This document shows, one piece after another, positions 16,515 through 27,500 of a stretch of 64,000 bases of DNA (position 1 is the first letter of the stretch; each line of letters starts with the position of its first letter). The translations under genes and the position numbers were made by a program. Under the pieces are notes generated by a model that saw only the letters and a program-made list of their open reading frames with translations, searched no databases and had not been told where the DNA came from. Origin of the DNA: Acidobacteriaceae bacterium (GTDB lineage: Bacteria; Acidobacteriota; Terriglobia; Terriglobales; Acidobacteriaceae); NCBI GenBank assembly GCA_003152695.1, contig PMAT01000084.1, forward strand, positions 42,201-106,200. Reading direction: 5' to 3'.

Positions 16515-17909
16515 ATGCAAATGCGCAATGCTAATATTGTAAAGAGCGACCGGGGACAAATCGTTATTGTGCTCGCGCTGGTTCTGCCCGTCCTCTTACT
16601 GATGGCAGGGTTGGCCCTTGATGTGGGAATTCTTTATGCCACCAAGGCCAAGCTATCGACGTCTGTGGATGCTGCATGCCTCACGGCCATGAAAAACTTG
16701 AGCGATAACTCGCCGCAAGCGCAGGCGACTGCTGGGCAACTGGGCACCGGCATCTTTAACGCCAATTTCGGAGCTAATCCGCCTACGCCAAGCGTCACAT
16801 TCCCAACCGATGCCCACGGCGCGCAGCAGGTCCAGGTAACGGCCACCGCTTACGTGCAAACTTTTTTCATGCGCTATCTCCCGCAATGGGCAAGCGTACC
16901 GGTGAGCGCCACCGCGGTGGCAACCCGGGGCAAGCTGGTCATGTCCATCGTGCTGGACCGATCGGGCTCCATGTGCGGTGGAACTGAGCATTGCGATTCC
17001 GGCGTGACCGGGGATAATGGCGGAGAGGCACTAAAAGCCGCCGTTCCACTCTTCCTCGCTAACTTCGATAATTCGTCCACCGGCGACGAAATTGCGATGA
17101 GTAGCTTCGCTTCCAATGCGACAGTGGACTCTACAATCAATTACAGCTTCAAGACGCCGATCACCACTGCCGTCAGCGCCCTGAGTTTCACCGGCGGCAC
17201 ATTCGGCACGGGAGCAGGGCCCGCACCATCCGAAAGCAATACTTCTATAGGGCCGCCGCTCTCGCTCGCCCAAGCACAAAACGGCAGCATTACCCCACTA
17301 CCGGGGCAGAACATAGTCAGGGTTATCGTGTATTTCACGGATGGCTTGATGAACACCGTTCAGGACAATTTTCATTGCGGGGGTAAGACCAGTTCGACTT
17401 TAACGCTGATCAACTATGGAGGGCATGACTCAGGGTCGCAGGTTGACTTCTTCGATCCTACCAGTGCAACAACTGACTGGGGCAATTACACCAGCGGAAC
17501 AGGCTTCCCGTACACCGCTGGAGGCGCCATTTGCAAGGACAGCAACGGAAACATCGTAACCAAGTTTCCCTCTCAGCAATCAGGAACACAGGTGACATTT
17601 TCACAGTCCGCTGTCACCGCTGAAGCCAAGTATCGTGCCATTCAAACTGCCATTGCTTTGCGCACCGCAACCCCTGCCACCTTTATCTTTGCTATCGGGT
17701 TGGGCACGGGCGTAACCACCACCACGCAAGCTTTCCTGGCACAACTTGCAAATGACCCCTCCTATACAGCAACCTATATCAAAGGCCAGCCATCAGGGTT
17801 GTTTTTTTACATACCAAGCTGTACGGGTAGCGCTCTCACAACTTGCAAAGCTCAACTAAACACGGCCTTCCAAACCATTGCGGCCAAGGTTCTTTTGCGG
17901 CTAACGTAA
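16515..17909 (+). CDS. TadG-like protein with von Willebrand factor A domain
   Basis: N-term DRGQIVIVLALVLPVLLLMAGLALDVGILYATKAKLSTSVDAACL; VMSIVLDRSGSM (MIDAS DxSxS). Confidence 0.88.
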   Translation: MQMRNANIVKSDRGQIVIVLALVLPVLLLMAGLALDVGILYATKAKLSTSVDAACLTAMKNLSDNSPQAQATAGQLGTGIFNANFGANPPTPSVTFPTDAHGAQQVQVTATAYVQTFFMRYLPQWASVPVSATAVATRGKLVMSIVLDRSGSMCGGTEHCDSGVTGDNGGEALKAAVPLFLANFDNSSTGDEIAMSSFASNATVDSTINYSFKTPITTAVSALSFTGGTFGTGAGPAPSESNTSIGPPLSLAQAQNGSITPLPGQNIVRVIVYFTDGLMNTVQDNFHCGGKTSSTLTLINYGGHDSGSQVDFFDPTSATTDWGNYTSGTGFPYTAGGAICKDSNGNIVTKFPSQQSGTQVTFSQSAVTAEAKYRAIQTAIALRTATPATFIFAIGLGTGVTTTTQAFLAQLANDPSYTATYIKGQPSGLFFYIPSCTGSALTTCKAQLNTAFQTIAAKVLLRLT

Positions 17910-17939
17910 TAAGATTCCCATCGGCGGTCCACTCTTCAA

Positions 17940-18330
17940 AAGGGGGCAAGACGCTTTCGTCCCGGCCAGACCAGCATACAAGTCAACTCCAATGCCGCCG
18001 ACGCGGTGACCCCCGGCAGCTTGACGTTGATTGACCTCAGTCGCGCTGGGCCCACAAGACCGGCGGCGGTTTTGCTGTCTTGGCGGGGTTTCCACCAAAC
18101 CGAGCAGCGTCAATACCGGGTCGACCTGCGGTTGGGACTATCCCATTCCTCCCATCAACGACCCCTACATGTCGGTTAGTGCGCCAGCTCAGCCCGCCAC
18201 AAACGGCAGTTTATCAACGGTTGGATACGGGCAGGATGGATGCCCGGACATCAATGGTTGCTGTGAATTCATTCAAGTCGGGAAAGTATCGACCACCGCA
18301 ATGAATCCAAGGTTTTCCGGCGCTAGATAA
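17940..18330 (+). pseudogene. Frameshifted remnant of a TadG-like pilus-associated protein
   Basis: TSIQVNSNAADAVTPGSLTLID in one frame, then GVSTKPSSVNTGSTCGWDYPIPPINDPYMSVSAPAQPATN in another. Confidence 0.45.
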
Positions 18331-18384
18331 GGGCTGAGCAATCCCTAAAGACTTGCGCGTCAACTCGCCGTAGAATGTCTGTTT

Positions 18385-20076
18385 ATGAATTACGTGCCGA
18401 TTAACGGTCTGCGGATGCTGGCCGTGGAAAGCGGCATACTCTTCGCCGCATTCGTTATCGCATATATCAGCTTGCGTTTTCTGCATCCGGCAATGGACCG
18501 GCCAAGGTGGCTGGCGTGGATACTCAGCAGCAATCTGCGCTCAGTGCTGTTGGTGATGGCCGTCGCGCTGGCCGGTCGGGCGCTGCTGCTGCCGGTCGTC
18601 GGTATTCCCTCGCCTCGCATCAACGACGAATACAGCTATTTGCTGATGGCAGACACCTTCTCCCATCACCGGCTCACCAATCCAACCCCGCCCGCATGGC
18701 AGCATTTCGAGACCTTCCATGTGAACATGACGCCTACCTATCACTCCAAGTATCCCATCGCCCAGGGGCTCGCGTTGGCGTTCGGGCAGATCGTTTTCCA
18801 TCAGCCCTGGATCGGCATATACCTGACTACGGCTTTGCTCTGCGGCGCAATCTGCTGGTGCCTGCAAGCCTTCCTGCCTCCGGGATGGGCCCTGCTCGGC
18901 GGCTTGCTGGCGGTGGTCCGCATCGCGCTTTTGTCCTACTGGATGAATTCCTACTGGGGGGGGGCCATGGCCGCGCTCGGCGGCGCGCTGGCTCTCGGCG
19001 CTGTTGTCCGGCTATTTCAGCCGGGGCTCACAAACCGGCGGCGGTCTGCGGTTGCATGCGTTTTTGCAGTCTCCCTGCTCATCCTCGCTACCTCGCGCCC
19101 CTATGAAGGGCTGGCCTTCTCTCTCCCCCTGCTGGTGTACTTCGGCTACAAAGGGACGCGAGCCACGATCCGCCGGGAAGTGTGGTTTCGCTCAACGGTG
19201 CTGCCTGTCTTGGCTATCGGGTTGGCTGGCATGGCCCTCGTGGGATATTACAATCAGCGTACAACCAGTAATCCGCTCCTGCTGCCTCACCTCCTGAATG
19301 AGCGCACCTATTCCCCTCTTCCATTGTTCCTGTGGCAACGGGCAAAACCCGCTCTGACATTCCACGACCCGGTATTCGCAAAGTTCTTTAAAGTCACCGA
19401 AGAGGAGTTTGGATATGAGAAAACGAAATCCATTTCCGGACTCATCAGCGTGGAAAGGTCGCGATTTCTGTCGGATTGGTTTTTCTACGTGGGGCCGGCA
19501 TTATCGTTCCCGGTGTTGCTCGGGTTTCTCGCAAGCGTGAGGCAACTGCGCATGTGGATCGCGGGCTCTGCTGCACTTGCAATGGCCCTTGCGCTTGCGC
19601 TGTGTATCTATACCATGCCGCACTATGCTGCGCCGACAACCGTCGTCGTTTACCTCTTCGCAGTGGAAGGGCTGCGGTATCTGTGGCAACAGCGGCACGC
19701 TGGAGAGCGGGCCTTCGTTCTGGCCGTATGCCTGACGGTCGTGGTTAGCTCGCTAACCAGGCAAACCGGCAGCACCGCGATGAATGCCGTCTTCACCTTC
19801 CGCGACGCTCGCAAATGGGTGGCCCAGCAACTAGAGACCCAGCCGGGAAAACAGTTGGTCCTGGTGTCGTACGACTTGCAACGGCACTATCCAGGAAACG
19901 AACTGGTGCACAATGGAGCGGATTTCAACTCGGAAAAAATTCTGTGGGCCCGATCCAAGGGAGAGGACAATGACCGGGAGTTGTGCCAAGCGTATTCGGA
20001 CAGGACTTTCTGGAGCGTGAACACCGACGACGTGAATGTCTCGCTGACTCCTCTCGACCTCTGCAAACACCGGTAG
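18385..20076 (+). CDS. Multi-spanning membrane protein, GT-C/GT39-like
   Basis: Many TM segments; PRINDEYSYLLMADTFSHHRLTNP (acidic first-loop pattern of GT-C enzymes). Confidence 0.6.
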   Translation: MNYVPINGLRMLAVESGILFAAFVIAYISLRFLHPAMDRPRWLAWILSSNLRSVLLVMAVALAGRALLLPVVGIPSPRINDEYSYLLMADTFSHHRLTNPTPPAWQHFETFHVNMTPTYHSKYPIAQGLALAFGQIVFHQPWIGIYLTTALLCGAICWCLQAFLPPGWALLGGLLAVVRIALLSYWMNSYWGGAMAALGGALALGAVVRLFQPGLTNRRRSAVACVFAVSLLILATSRPYEGLAFSLPLLVYFGYKGTRATIRREVWFRSTVLPVLAIGLAGMALVGYYNQRTTSNPLLLPHLLNERTYSPLPLFLWQRAKPALTFHDPVFAKFFKVTEEEFGYEKTKSISGLISVERSRFLSDWFFYVGPALSFPVLLGFLASVRQLRMWIAGSAALAMALALALCIYTMPHYAAPTTVVVYLFAVEGLRYLWQQRHAGERAFVLAVCLTVVVSSLTRQTGSTAMNAVFTFRDARKWVAQQLETQPGKQLVLVSYDLQRHYPGNELVHNGADFNSEKILWARSKGEDNDRELCQAYSDRTFWSVNTDDVNVSLTPLDLCKHR

Positions 20077-20298
20077 CTAAGGCGCTTCCGCCTGCGGTTG
20101 CGCGTTCCCAGATCTGGCGATTCATGCGGCGCGCCCAAACCGCCGCCGGCTTAAGGCCAACCTTTCTTTCGCGGTTTCCATCACAATTACAGGTTTGCCG
20201 TCTGCATGGCGGTAAAGTTTGCGCCGCAGAGTGCCGAAGTGAATTATTGGTGGGCACTGCCCAAGGGGCGCTCACCGCAAAAACAGATCGGACAATTT

Positions 20299-20619
20299 AT
20301 GAATCTAAATTCCAGCAACGCAAATCCCATCAACCTAAGTCCCATGAACCTAAGTCGAAAAATCACCCCGTTCCTGGTTCTTTGCCTCCTGCAAGCTGGC
20401 GACTGGCTCTCGACGCGGGCGGCCCTGGCGTCTCCCGGCGCGGTGGAATTCAATCCGCTGGTGCGAGCTATGGGCGTAGGACACGCCAAATTGATATTCG
20501 TCATCGCAGCCATTCCTCTGGTCTGGTACACGAAGAAGCCGTGGCACCTGTGGGCGCTGTGCGGATTTTACGCTGTCGTCGTCGCTTCCAATGCCCTGTT
20601 ATCGGTCATCCATGCCTGA
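20299..20619 (+). CDS. Small membrane protein, DUF5658-like
   Basis: LVLCLLQAGDWLSTRAALASPGAVEFNPLVRAMG...AKLIFVIAAIPLVWY. Confidence 0.5.
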   Translation: MNLNSSNANPINLSPMNLSRKITPFLVLCLLQAGDWLSTRAALASPGAVEFNPLVRAMGVGHAKLIFVIAAIPLVWYTKKPWHLWALCGFYAVVVASNALLSVIHA

Positions 20620-20796
20620 GTATTGGCGCAGCAAACAAACTGAAGCACCCCAGCATCCCAGGCTACCCACGCCAATTTCCAACTGCCGTTCCGTCCAGCC
20701 CAGGCGTTGAACTTCACGAAAGCTCGTCCATTCACTGTAGGGGGTTCTTGTTTCAGATAGGGGTGGCAACACCATGTGGGCTTACGCTGTTTTGTT

Positions 20797-23157
20797 TTAC
20801 CACTGAACTACGCGCAGCAGATTGCTGTAGTCATCCGTCCACAGCGGAAAATGTGAGCTTGGTGTGATGCGGGTCATGTGTTCGACGCCCGGAACCGGAC
20901 CGTCCCGGTTGAGTGCCGCGGTTATGACCCACGCGCTACGATATGCACCCTCAGAAGTTCCCGGGGCTGACTGTGCCAGATAGGCTGACATGTTTGATTC
21001 CGCGGCTAGCCTCGCAATTACGGGACGGAGGTCAAGTGCGTCGTTGCTTACGTGAAACGCCAAGATCCCGTTTGGTTTGCTGAGGTGCCGCAGATATAAC
21101 TGGAATGCTTCCTCAGTTAGCAAGTGGACCGGAATCGCATCTCCGCTGAATGCATCTATCACGAGCACGTCAAAGTCTTGAATCTCGTTACGGTTGAGTT
21201 CTTGCTCCAGCGAAATACGGGCGTCTCCGGGAACAACTTCCACTTGTGCCCGACTATCTGAAAGGAAGGTGAACAATCTCTGCGGGCCGGAGTAAGCGAT
21301 TCGAATAACTTCAGGATTGATCTCATAGAACCGCATGTGATCTCCTGGGATTCCGTAGGCTGCGACCGTGCCAACGCCCAATCCCACAACTCCAACGCGA
21401 AGGGCCCTTCCGGTTGCTCTTCCCGAGTAATTTGCAAGAACCAACCCAATGCCGCTCTGGGGTGTGTAGTAGCTCGTTGGCACTCTTTTCTTCTTCTCTT
21501 CAGAAAATTGAAATCCGTGAGTGACTCTGCCATGAAGAAGCGTAAGCCGGGGAGAGCCACCAAGGTCGTCAGAAGTCACAGTCAATGCCCCGTAAAAGTT
21601 CCGCGCAATCCTCACTGCATCACGCCCTGAAACGAAGGGAGGATATGCCAAAACTCCGGCCAACAGAAGTGCGGTGAAACAGACGCTGAACACTGCCGCT
21701 CGCCTCTGTTGCCGGACAGAAGCTATGCCGGAAGAGCTCCCAAAGAGTATGAAGACAACCAGAGCAGCCACTCCCAGGGAAGAAAGCAGCATCGGAAACG
21801 GCTTCCAATCATGGGCGCCCAGGCCTGGTGCCACGAAGACCACAAGAATGGAGAATGCCAATAGCAAGGGTTTCGGCGCATAAATCCAGGACCGGATATC
21901 ACGCAAGAGAACGACGCAGAACAATATGCAGCCCAGCCACACGCTCAGATGGAATTCCCAGAATCCTTTGAAAATGATAGGCGCAATGATACTGACGAAA
22001 ACGCCTCCAACGGCGCCGCCTGCAGCCACAAAAAGATAAAACGATGTCAGATACTCTTTTGAGGGCTTCAACTGTACCAGTTCGCCGTGGCACACCATGC
22101 ACGATGCGAATAGTGCGAACGAATAGATGAGGATCTGCCAACCCACGCCAATAGCCGGTTTGTAGAGCGCAAAGCACACGAGAAGAGTGGCCAACCCAAG
22201 ACCCATGGACCACACAGTTCGCGAATATCCCTTCTCCGATGAGAAGCACACCACAAAGGACAATAAGTACAATGATAGCGGCAGCACCCAAAGCAGTGGG
22301 ACGACGGCCACATCCTGACAGATCCGATTGGTCGTCGCTAGCAGACTAAGCGATCCGGTTGCAGCAAGAAGCAGCCAGATGACCTTGCGACCCCAATTGG
22401 GAGCGGCGACCTGTTGCGGCGCGTCCAGAAGCTGCAATTCGCGCGGCCCGGTCTTGTCTTCTCTGGCGGCGCTCCACGCTGTAGCTATACAGCCAACACC
22501 AAACAGTAGGAATCCAAATCCCCAGACTTGTGCCTGGATCCTCAGAGAAAGCAGCGGCTCAACAATCGTAGGATAAGAAAGTAGAGCGATGAGGGAGCCC
22601 GCGTTTGAAAGTGCATAAAGACGATAGGGCACGTCGCTGCAAGAGCGGCCGTACCAGGCCTGTAGCAGGGGACCGGTTGTGGATACCAAGAAATATGGCA
22701 AGGCGACACTAGCGAACAACAGGGCGATGATGCGGAGCAAAGGATGGTCGCTACCGATTGGTTTCCAACTTGGATCCGGCAGAAGCGGCGAGCCCCACGT
22801 AGATAGGCGGAATGCAAGGACAGCAATCGCAATCACTATCAGCAGCGAATGAACGATAGCCTGGGTGCGAGGGCTTAACCAGCCATCGATGAGGTAAGCG
22901 TAGGAGTAGCCGAGCAAGAGGAACACTTGGAAAAACAACATACAAGTCGTAAAAACAGCAGGTGTGCCACCGAACCAAGGAAGAATGTATTTTGCTATTA
23001 CCAACTGCACCTGAAACAACAGAAACGCACTGCAAAACACGGTAAAGCCAAAGAGCGCCAGCATCGCGACTCGCGACGGAACTACAGGAGTTTTGAGTGT
23101 CTCGGCCCGGTAAGCGTGGCGCGGCAATTCTGAGTTCACTCCGCCGCTCCTGTGCAA
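20797..23157 (-). CDS. Spermidine synthase-like methyltransferase fold fused to N-terminal transmembrane domain
   Basis: ~12 TM segments, then VGVVGLGVGTVAAYG, FYEINPEVIRIA, VVPGDARI, DVLVIDAFSGDAIPVHLLTEEAFQLY. Confidence 0.8.
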   Translation of the reverse strand: MHRSGGVNSELPRHAYRAETLKTPVVPSRVAMLALFGFTVFCSAFLLFQVQLVIAKYILPWFGGTPAVFTTCMLFFQVFLLLGYSYAYLIDGWLSPRTQAIVHSLLIVIAIAVLAFRLSTWGSPLLPDPSWKPIGSDHPLLRIIALLFASVALPYFLVSTTGPLLQAWYGRSCSDVPYRLYALSNAGSLIALLSYPTIVEPLLSLRIQAQVWGFGFLLFGVGCIATAWSAAREDKTGPRELQLLDAPQQVAAPNWGRKVIWLLLAATGSLSLLATTNRICQDVAVVPLLWVLPLSLYLLSFVVCFSSEKGYSRTVWSMGLGLATLLVCFALYKPAIGVGWQILIYSFALFASCMVCHGELVQLKPSKEYLTSFYLFVAAGGAVGGVFVSIIAPIIFKGFWEFHLSVWLGCILFCVVLLRDIRSWIYAPKPLLLAFSILVVFVAPGLGAHDWKPFPMLLSSLGVAALVVFILFGSSSGIASVRQQRRAAVFSVCFTALLLAGVLAYPPFVSGRDAVRIARNFYGALTVTSDDLGGSPRLTLLHGRVTHGFQFSEEKKKRVPTSYYTPQSGIGLVLANYSGRATGRALRVGVVGLGVGTVAAYGIPGDHMRFYEINPEVIRIAYSGPQRLFTFLSDSRAQVEVVPGDARISLEQELNRNEIQDFDVLVIDAFSGDAIPVHLLTEEAFQLYLRHLSKPNGILAFHVSNDALDLRPVIARLAAESNMSAYLAQSAPGTSEGAYRSAWVITAALNRDGPVPGVEHMTRITPSSHFPLWTDDYSNLLRVVQW

Positions 23158-23206
23158 TTAGTCGCAAGGACGCGGGTTCTCTCCTGGCAACCTCGTCCAA
23201 GCGCCG

Positions 23207-24481
23207 TCATTGCAACGCAAGCGATTTTTGCCCCAGGGTTGCGCCCACTTTGCGCTCGCCGGCATCCACCTGCACTTTGCGCTGCCACGTTCCGAAGTCC
23301 TTCTTATGCAGGCTGATGGTGTGTTGACCAGGTTCGACCACGAGGGAATACGGCGTTACTCCGACGTACGCGCCATCTACGAATATGTCAGCGCCCGCCG
23401 GGCTCGACCAAAGATCCAAGACTGCGTCTCCTTCTGAATCTTTATCTTTGGCAGCAGGTTCTGAACGTCTGGCAGAAGGTTCTGGATGTTTGGGAGCCGG
23501 TGCTGAATTCTTGGCAGCCGCTGCTGGCGGGGTGGGCGCAGACGGAAATGCCAGGTCGAGCGACTTTCGGTCCAGATAGGCGGTGATTCTACGATTGCCG
23601 GGGTTCACCTGCACGGTGCGCTGCCAAGTCGCGAAGTCTGGCTTGTGCAACGTGATCGTATGTTCACCCGGTGGAACAACGAGGGAATGCGGCGTTTTCC
23701 CGATGGACATACCGTCCAGGGATATATCAGCCCCCGCCGGACTCGACCAGATCTCCAACGGCATCGGTGGCGGCGGTGGTGGTGGCTCTTTGCGCGGCAG
23801 ACCTGCCGGCGGTGGGCTGGGCGGAAGGGCCATGGCAGTCTGCACGGCGGGACTATCCACATCGCAGTTGACGTAGTAAACGGAGAGAGGCGTTGCCTTC
23901 GGCATCAGTCTCGTTGGCAACACTACATCGCCTTGGATGGCAGCGAGGACATACTCCACAAGTTTCTCTCGGGAAGGAAACCCAGCCAGACTGTAATGGG
24001 ACACTACCCGGCCTTGCTGATTGTAGGCGCGTGCATACAGCGACTTGGGCTTGTCGTCGCGCTGCAGATCCAGCGTGGCGGTTGTCTTGGGGGGCGGCAC
24101 GCCGGCATAAGCGTAGCTCCAAGTTCCTCCGTAACTGCTGGCCTTGGTGACGTTCCCGGCCTCAGGCGCCGTACTCGTGTAGGTGTGGGCCGAAGGGGTA
24201 AGCCCTTCGAACATCGCTTCCGAGGTCGAAAAAATCACCACGTAGTTATTCGTGCTCGAGGACGGTATTTGAGAAAAGCAGAGGTTTTTATAGTCCTGCT
24301 TATTTAACTTTTTGTCGATCCATTTCGCGGCGAACTTGGGGATGGCGGGAACCGGCTGTCCACCTTCAGCGACCGCGAAGGAGACGTTCTTGGTGCATAC
24401 GTCAGGAGCGGGAGCCGGCGTCTGCGCCCAGACGCCGACGGCTGCCGCGAGCAAGCAAATCAGTACGGCGGAAACTTTCAT
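23207..24481 (-). CDS. Secreted protein with two PEGA domains
   Basis: Signal peptide MKVSAVLICLLAAAVGVWAQ; two repeats LEIWSSPAGADISLDGMSIGKTPHSLVVPPGEHTITLHK / LDLWSSPAGADIFVDGAYVGVTPYSLVVEPGQHTISLHK. Confidence 0.85.
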   Translation of the reverse strand: MKVSAVLICLLAAAVGVWAQTPAPAPDVCTKNVSFAVAEGGQPVPAIPKFAAKWIDKKLNKQDYKNLCFSQIPSSSTNNYVVIFSTSEAMFEGLTPSAHTYTSTAPEAGNVTKASSYGGTWSYAYAGVPPPKTTATLDLQRDDKPKSLYARAYNQQGRVVSHYSLAGFPSREKLVEYVLAAIQGDVVLPTRLMPKATPLSVYYVNCDVDSPAVQTAMALPPSPPPAGLPRKEPPPPPPPMPLEIWSSPAGADISLDGMSIGKTPHSLVVPPGEHTITLHKPDFATWQRTVQVNPGNRRITAYLDRKSLDLAFPSAPTPPAAAAKNSAPAPKHPEPSARRSEPAAKDKDSEGDAVLDLWSSPAGADIFVDGAYVGVTPYSLVVEPGQHTISLHKKDFGTWQRKVQVDAGERKVGATLGQKSLALQ

Positions 24482-25059
24482 GGTGAAGCTGGAATTATAG
24501 CTGAAAAAACACGGCCCGAATGCCCCCAAAATGAAGGGGTACCCCTCGGCTGCACTTACGTGCACGACTGTTCATCTGGAACCTTTCGGGTAGAAGTATT
24601 ATTGCACTTACAGGGATAAACAAGCAAGAAATATTAGCCGACAAGTGATAGGCAGAATTGGCCGTAAAGTGCTCCATCGGATTCCGGTCAATGCACCCCT
24701 TTCGTGTCGCATTTTTCGCTGTGTCCCAGTGAACCATTGTTTGCCAGGAAGCGGGCCACGCGCGGCCCCTTTCCACTCGCCAGGTGGAGGGCGGACGCCT
24801 GCACGGGCCAGAGCCCAAAACTGCAATTAAGCATTCTCCCCCAGAAGCGACAATTCCGATGCCAAGAACAAGCTAGCCTAAACGTGGTGTGATATAATAG
24901 CCATAAAATGCCTAATAACACACCGCCTTGAATAGCTCTTTGGTGTCGCATTTCCCGGCTATAAAGGGCCATAGATTTCATGGAAAAAACATACTAACCT
25001 CTTCGTGTTATAAGTATAGCTATAGATTTAGGGGGAGAACGTCCACCAGGTTGGAGAAA

Positions 25060-25299
25060 ATGGTGCGCTTTATTTTAGCCGTTGCCGTTGTGCTCTTAGC
25101 CGTTGGGGTTTTGCTGGTGGGCTACAACATAATTGTTATTGGAACAGGCTTTGCCAGCGGTTTCTTCCTTCTTGGTCGCTATTGGCGGGATTTTATTTCT
25201 GAGCCGGGCATTACGCAGATCGTTCAATGGATGGCTATCATCGTAGCCGCGCTTATGCTCGCGTGGCGCGCTGGTGTTATGCGCGAACCCGGGCGCTAA
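25060..25299 (+). CDS. Small two-TM hypothetical protein
   Basis: MVRFILAVAVVLLAVGVLLVGYNIIVIGTGF...IVQWMAIIVAALMLAWRAGV; ATG at 25060. Confidence 0.45.
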   Translation: MVRFILAVAVVLLAVGVLLVGYNIIVIGTGFASGFFLLGRYWRDFISEPGITQIVQWMAIIVAALMLAWRAGVMREPGR

Positions 25300-25498
25300 T
25301 AGCTATGGGCTGCGGCGATTAATCTGGTTTTATAGATTCCCAGCTCCGCGTAAGTGGTATTTACTGGGCCCCGATTCGGCTTAATATTGCGCATTTGGCT
25401 TGCTTCCAGGACGGTCCGGCAATTGCCGTTGCGTCCTCAGCAAGGTTTGATAAATCGCTGGAATCATAAAGAGCATTCGCGTACGCGGAGGTACCACT

Positions 25499-26806
25499 GT
25501 GACGGATCTGCTTCCAACGCAGAAACAGAGTTTGAAGCGCTTCGGAAGGGCCGATGAAGGGCAAGCTCTGGTGCTGACCGCTTTGGCGCTGATTGTCCTG
25601 ATGCTGATGGCTGGCCTGGGTGTCGATGTCGGGTACCTACGCTACCAGAAGCAGCAGATGCAGAAGGCGGCCGACGCCGGCGCCATCGCCGGGGCCTCCG
25701 CGCTGATCTACAGCGGATCAGCTGTACAAGTTATTAACGCCGCGCAGAACGATACCTCTGCCAATGGGTTTACCAACGGGCAGAGCGGCGTGACCGTTAC
25801 GGTCAACACTCCTCCTCAGACTGCGGGCGATCCGTTTCAGGGTCACGAAGGCTATGTGGAAGTGATTGTTGCCCAGACCCGGCCGACTTTCTTCATGCGG
25901 GTCGGCGGCGTCGATACGGTGAACGTTCGCGGCCGGGCGGTGGCTTCCGCAGTAGCGCCCGGGTCGGGGTGTATCTATGCCTTAGCCCCCAGTGGCTCAA
26001 ATACGTTTGATGCGCAGGGGAACATCGACATCTCGTCTGCATGTGGCATTTACATTGATTCTAGTGACTCAGCGGCGTTGAACACAACGGGAGGCGCTGG
26101 TAGGTTATATTCCTCCTATATTGGCATCGTTGGCCTCTGCGATGACGGAAGCTGCGCCTCATGGGTTGTTAGTCAGAACTCCTCAGGACAACTGCCGGTG
26201 ACTGGCATGGCCCCATTCACTGATCCGTTGTCCAATGTGTGCTCCACAACCCGCAGCTGTCCAGAGCTAAAGCCGGTGACGCCATGCATTAATTGGGACG
26301 GCAAGTCGCCGGTTAATCCAGGCACCTATTGTGGGATCTCGATCTCCGGCAGCGGCACGTACAACTTCAAGCCAGGCGTTTATATTCTGCTGGGTGGCGG
26401 CCTGAACGCCAGTGGTTCGGCCTCATTAAACGGCACCGGAGTGACCTTTTACAATACCTACGACGGAATGCACCCGTACGGCGGTGTCTCGATCGGAGGC
26501 GCCGTCACGACGAATTTCTCCGCTCCCACGAGTGGCGATCTCGAGGGAATGCTCTTCTTTCAAAACCGTTCCGTACCCGTCGGCTCTCAATCGAGCACCT
26601 TCGGTGGTAGTAGCGCGCAGGTTTACACAGGGGCACTCTATTTTCCGACCACCGCTGTCGAATATAAGGGGACTCCCTCTTTATCGACTCTTTCCATGAT
26701 TCTGGTTGGGTACACATTAGAATTCAGGGGAAATGCCACGATCCAGCAGTACACTTTCTTCCCCGGCGGTGGAGGGCCAATTACTACTGCGGTCCTGGCC
26801 GAGTGA
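25499..26806 (+). CDS. TadG-like protein (intact copy of the duplicated island)
   Basis: DEGQALVLTALALIVLMLMAGLGVDVGYLRYQKQQMQKAADAGAIAGASAL; C-terminal beta-rich repeat region ending FFPGGGGPITTAVLAE. Confidence 0.85.
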   Translation: MTDLLPTQKQSLKRFGRADEGQALVLTALALIVLMLMAGLGVDVGYLRYQKQQMQKAADAGAIAGASALIYSGSAVQVINAAQNDTSANGFTNGQSGVTVTVNTPPQTAGDPFQGHEGYVEVIVAQTRPTFFMRVGGVDTVNVRGRAVASAVAPGSGCIYALAPSGSNTFDAQGNIDISSACGIYIDSSDSAALNTTGGAGRLYSSYIGIVGLCDDGSCASWVVSQNSSGQLPVTGMAPFTDPLSNVCSTTRSCPELKPVTPCINWDGKSPVNPGTYCGISISGSGTYNFKPGVYILLGGGLNASGSASLNGTGVTFYNTYDGMHPYGGVSIGGAVTTNFSAPTSGDLEGMLFFQNRSVPVGSQSSTFGGSSAQVYTGALYFPTTAVEYKGTPSLSTLSMILVGYTLEFRGNATIQQYTFFPGGGGPITTAVLAE

Positions 26807-26887
26807 GTGCAAGGGGTATCTAGGGACGTTAAAGGGTCGCCGACCCATGCCGGGGTCCTGACCGAGTGAGTGAAACAGGTGAATCCG

Positions 26888-27445
26888 ATGGAACATGGGA
26901 CAGCACAGAGACACAAGAAAGAGGTGGGCCGTCTGCCTTTGCAGACTGTGCAGCAACCCAAGACCGCTGAGTCTGGGCAGACCTTGGTGGAGTTTGCCTT
27001 GATGCTACCGTTCATGCTGCTGCTCTTGCTGGGAATCGTAGAAATTGGGCGGGCGACTTTTATTACCATTACGGTGAGCAACGCGGCTACCGCAGGCGCC
27101 CAGTATGGTTCTCAAAACTCTGCCACTGCGTCGGATTTTGTCGGCATGCAAAAGGCAGCCCTATGCGATGCTAATGGCGACGTCGCCGGCGTTTGCACGG
27201 CAGGTATTCTTACTCAAACGCCGGGTGCGACGAATTTCTGTGAATGCGATACCGGATCGGGAACTTCCTGCTTGACCAGCGCCGGCAACAACGCGCCGGC
27301 TTGCTCGGGATTTGTCTGCGGCGGTACAGTCGTCGAGTGCGTCCACGTTACTACTTACGCAAACTTCAGCCCATTGTTTCACTATCCGGGGTTGCCCGCG
27401 ACGTATTCTGCCCACGGGGACTCGGTCCAGAGGGTGCGGAAGTAG
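26888..27445 (+). CDS. TadE-like pseudopilin, copy 1
   Basis: ESGQTLVEFALMLPFMLLLLLGIVEIGRATFITITVSNAATAGAQYGSQNSATAS; paralogue of 28798-29367. Confidence 0.85.
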   Translation: MEHGTAQRHKKEVGRLPLQTVQQPKTAESGQTLVEFALMLPFMLLLLLGIVEIGRATFITITVSNAATAGAQYGSQNSATASDFVGMQKAALCDANGDVAGVCTAGILTQTPGATNFCECDTGSGTSCLTSAGNNAPACSGFVCGGTVVECVHVTTYANFSPLFHYPGLPATYSAHGDSVQRVRK

Positions 27446-27500
27446 CAGATCAAGCGTTAGGGGTTGCTAGCGGCAACGGCTATATGCCTCTTGCAAAGGA

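Noticed and set aside
23760-23800. GGCGGCGGTGGTGGTGGC microsatellite-like tract
   Set aside because: Encodes the proline-rich linker of the PEGA protein; no evidence for a separate function.
24560-25060. AT-richer intergenic stretch with short repeated GTGTCGCATTT
   Set aside because: Two short matches only; no stable structure or ORF recognised beyond the small membrane protein that follows.
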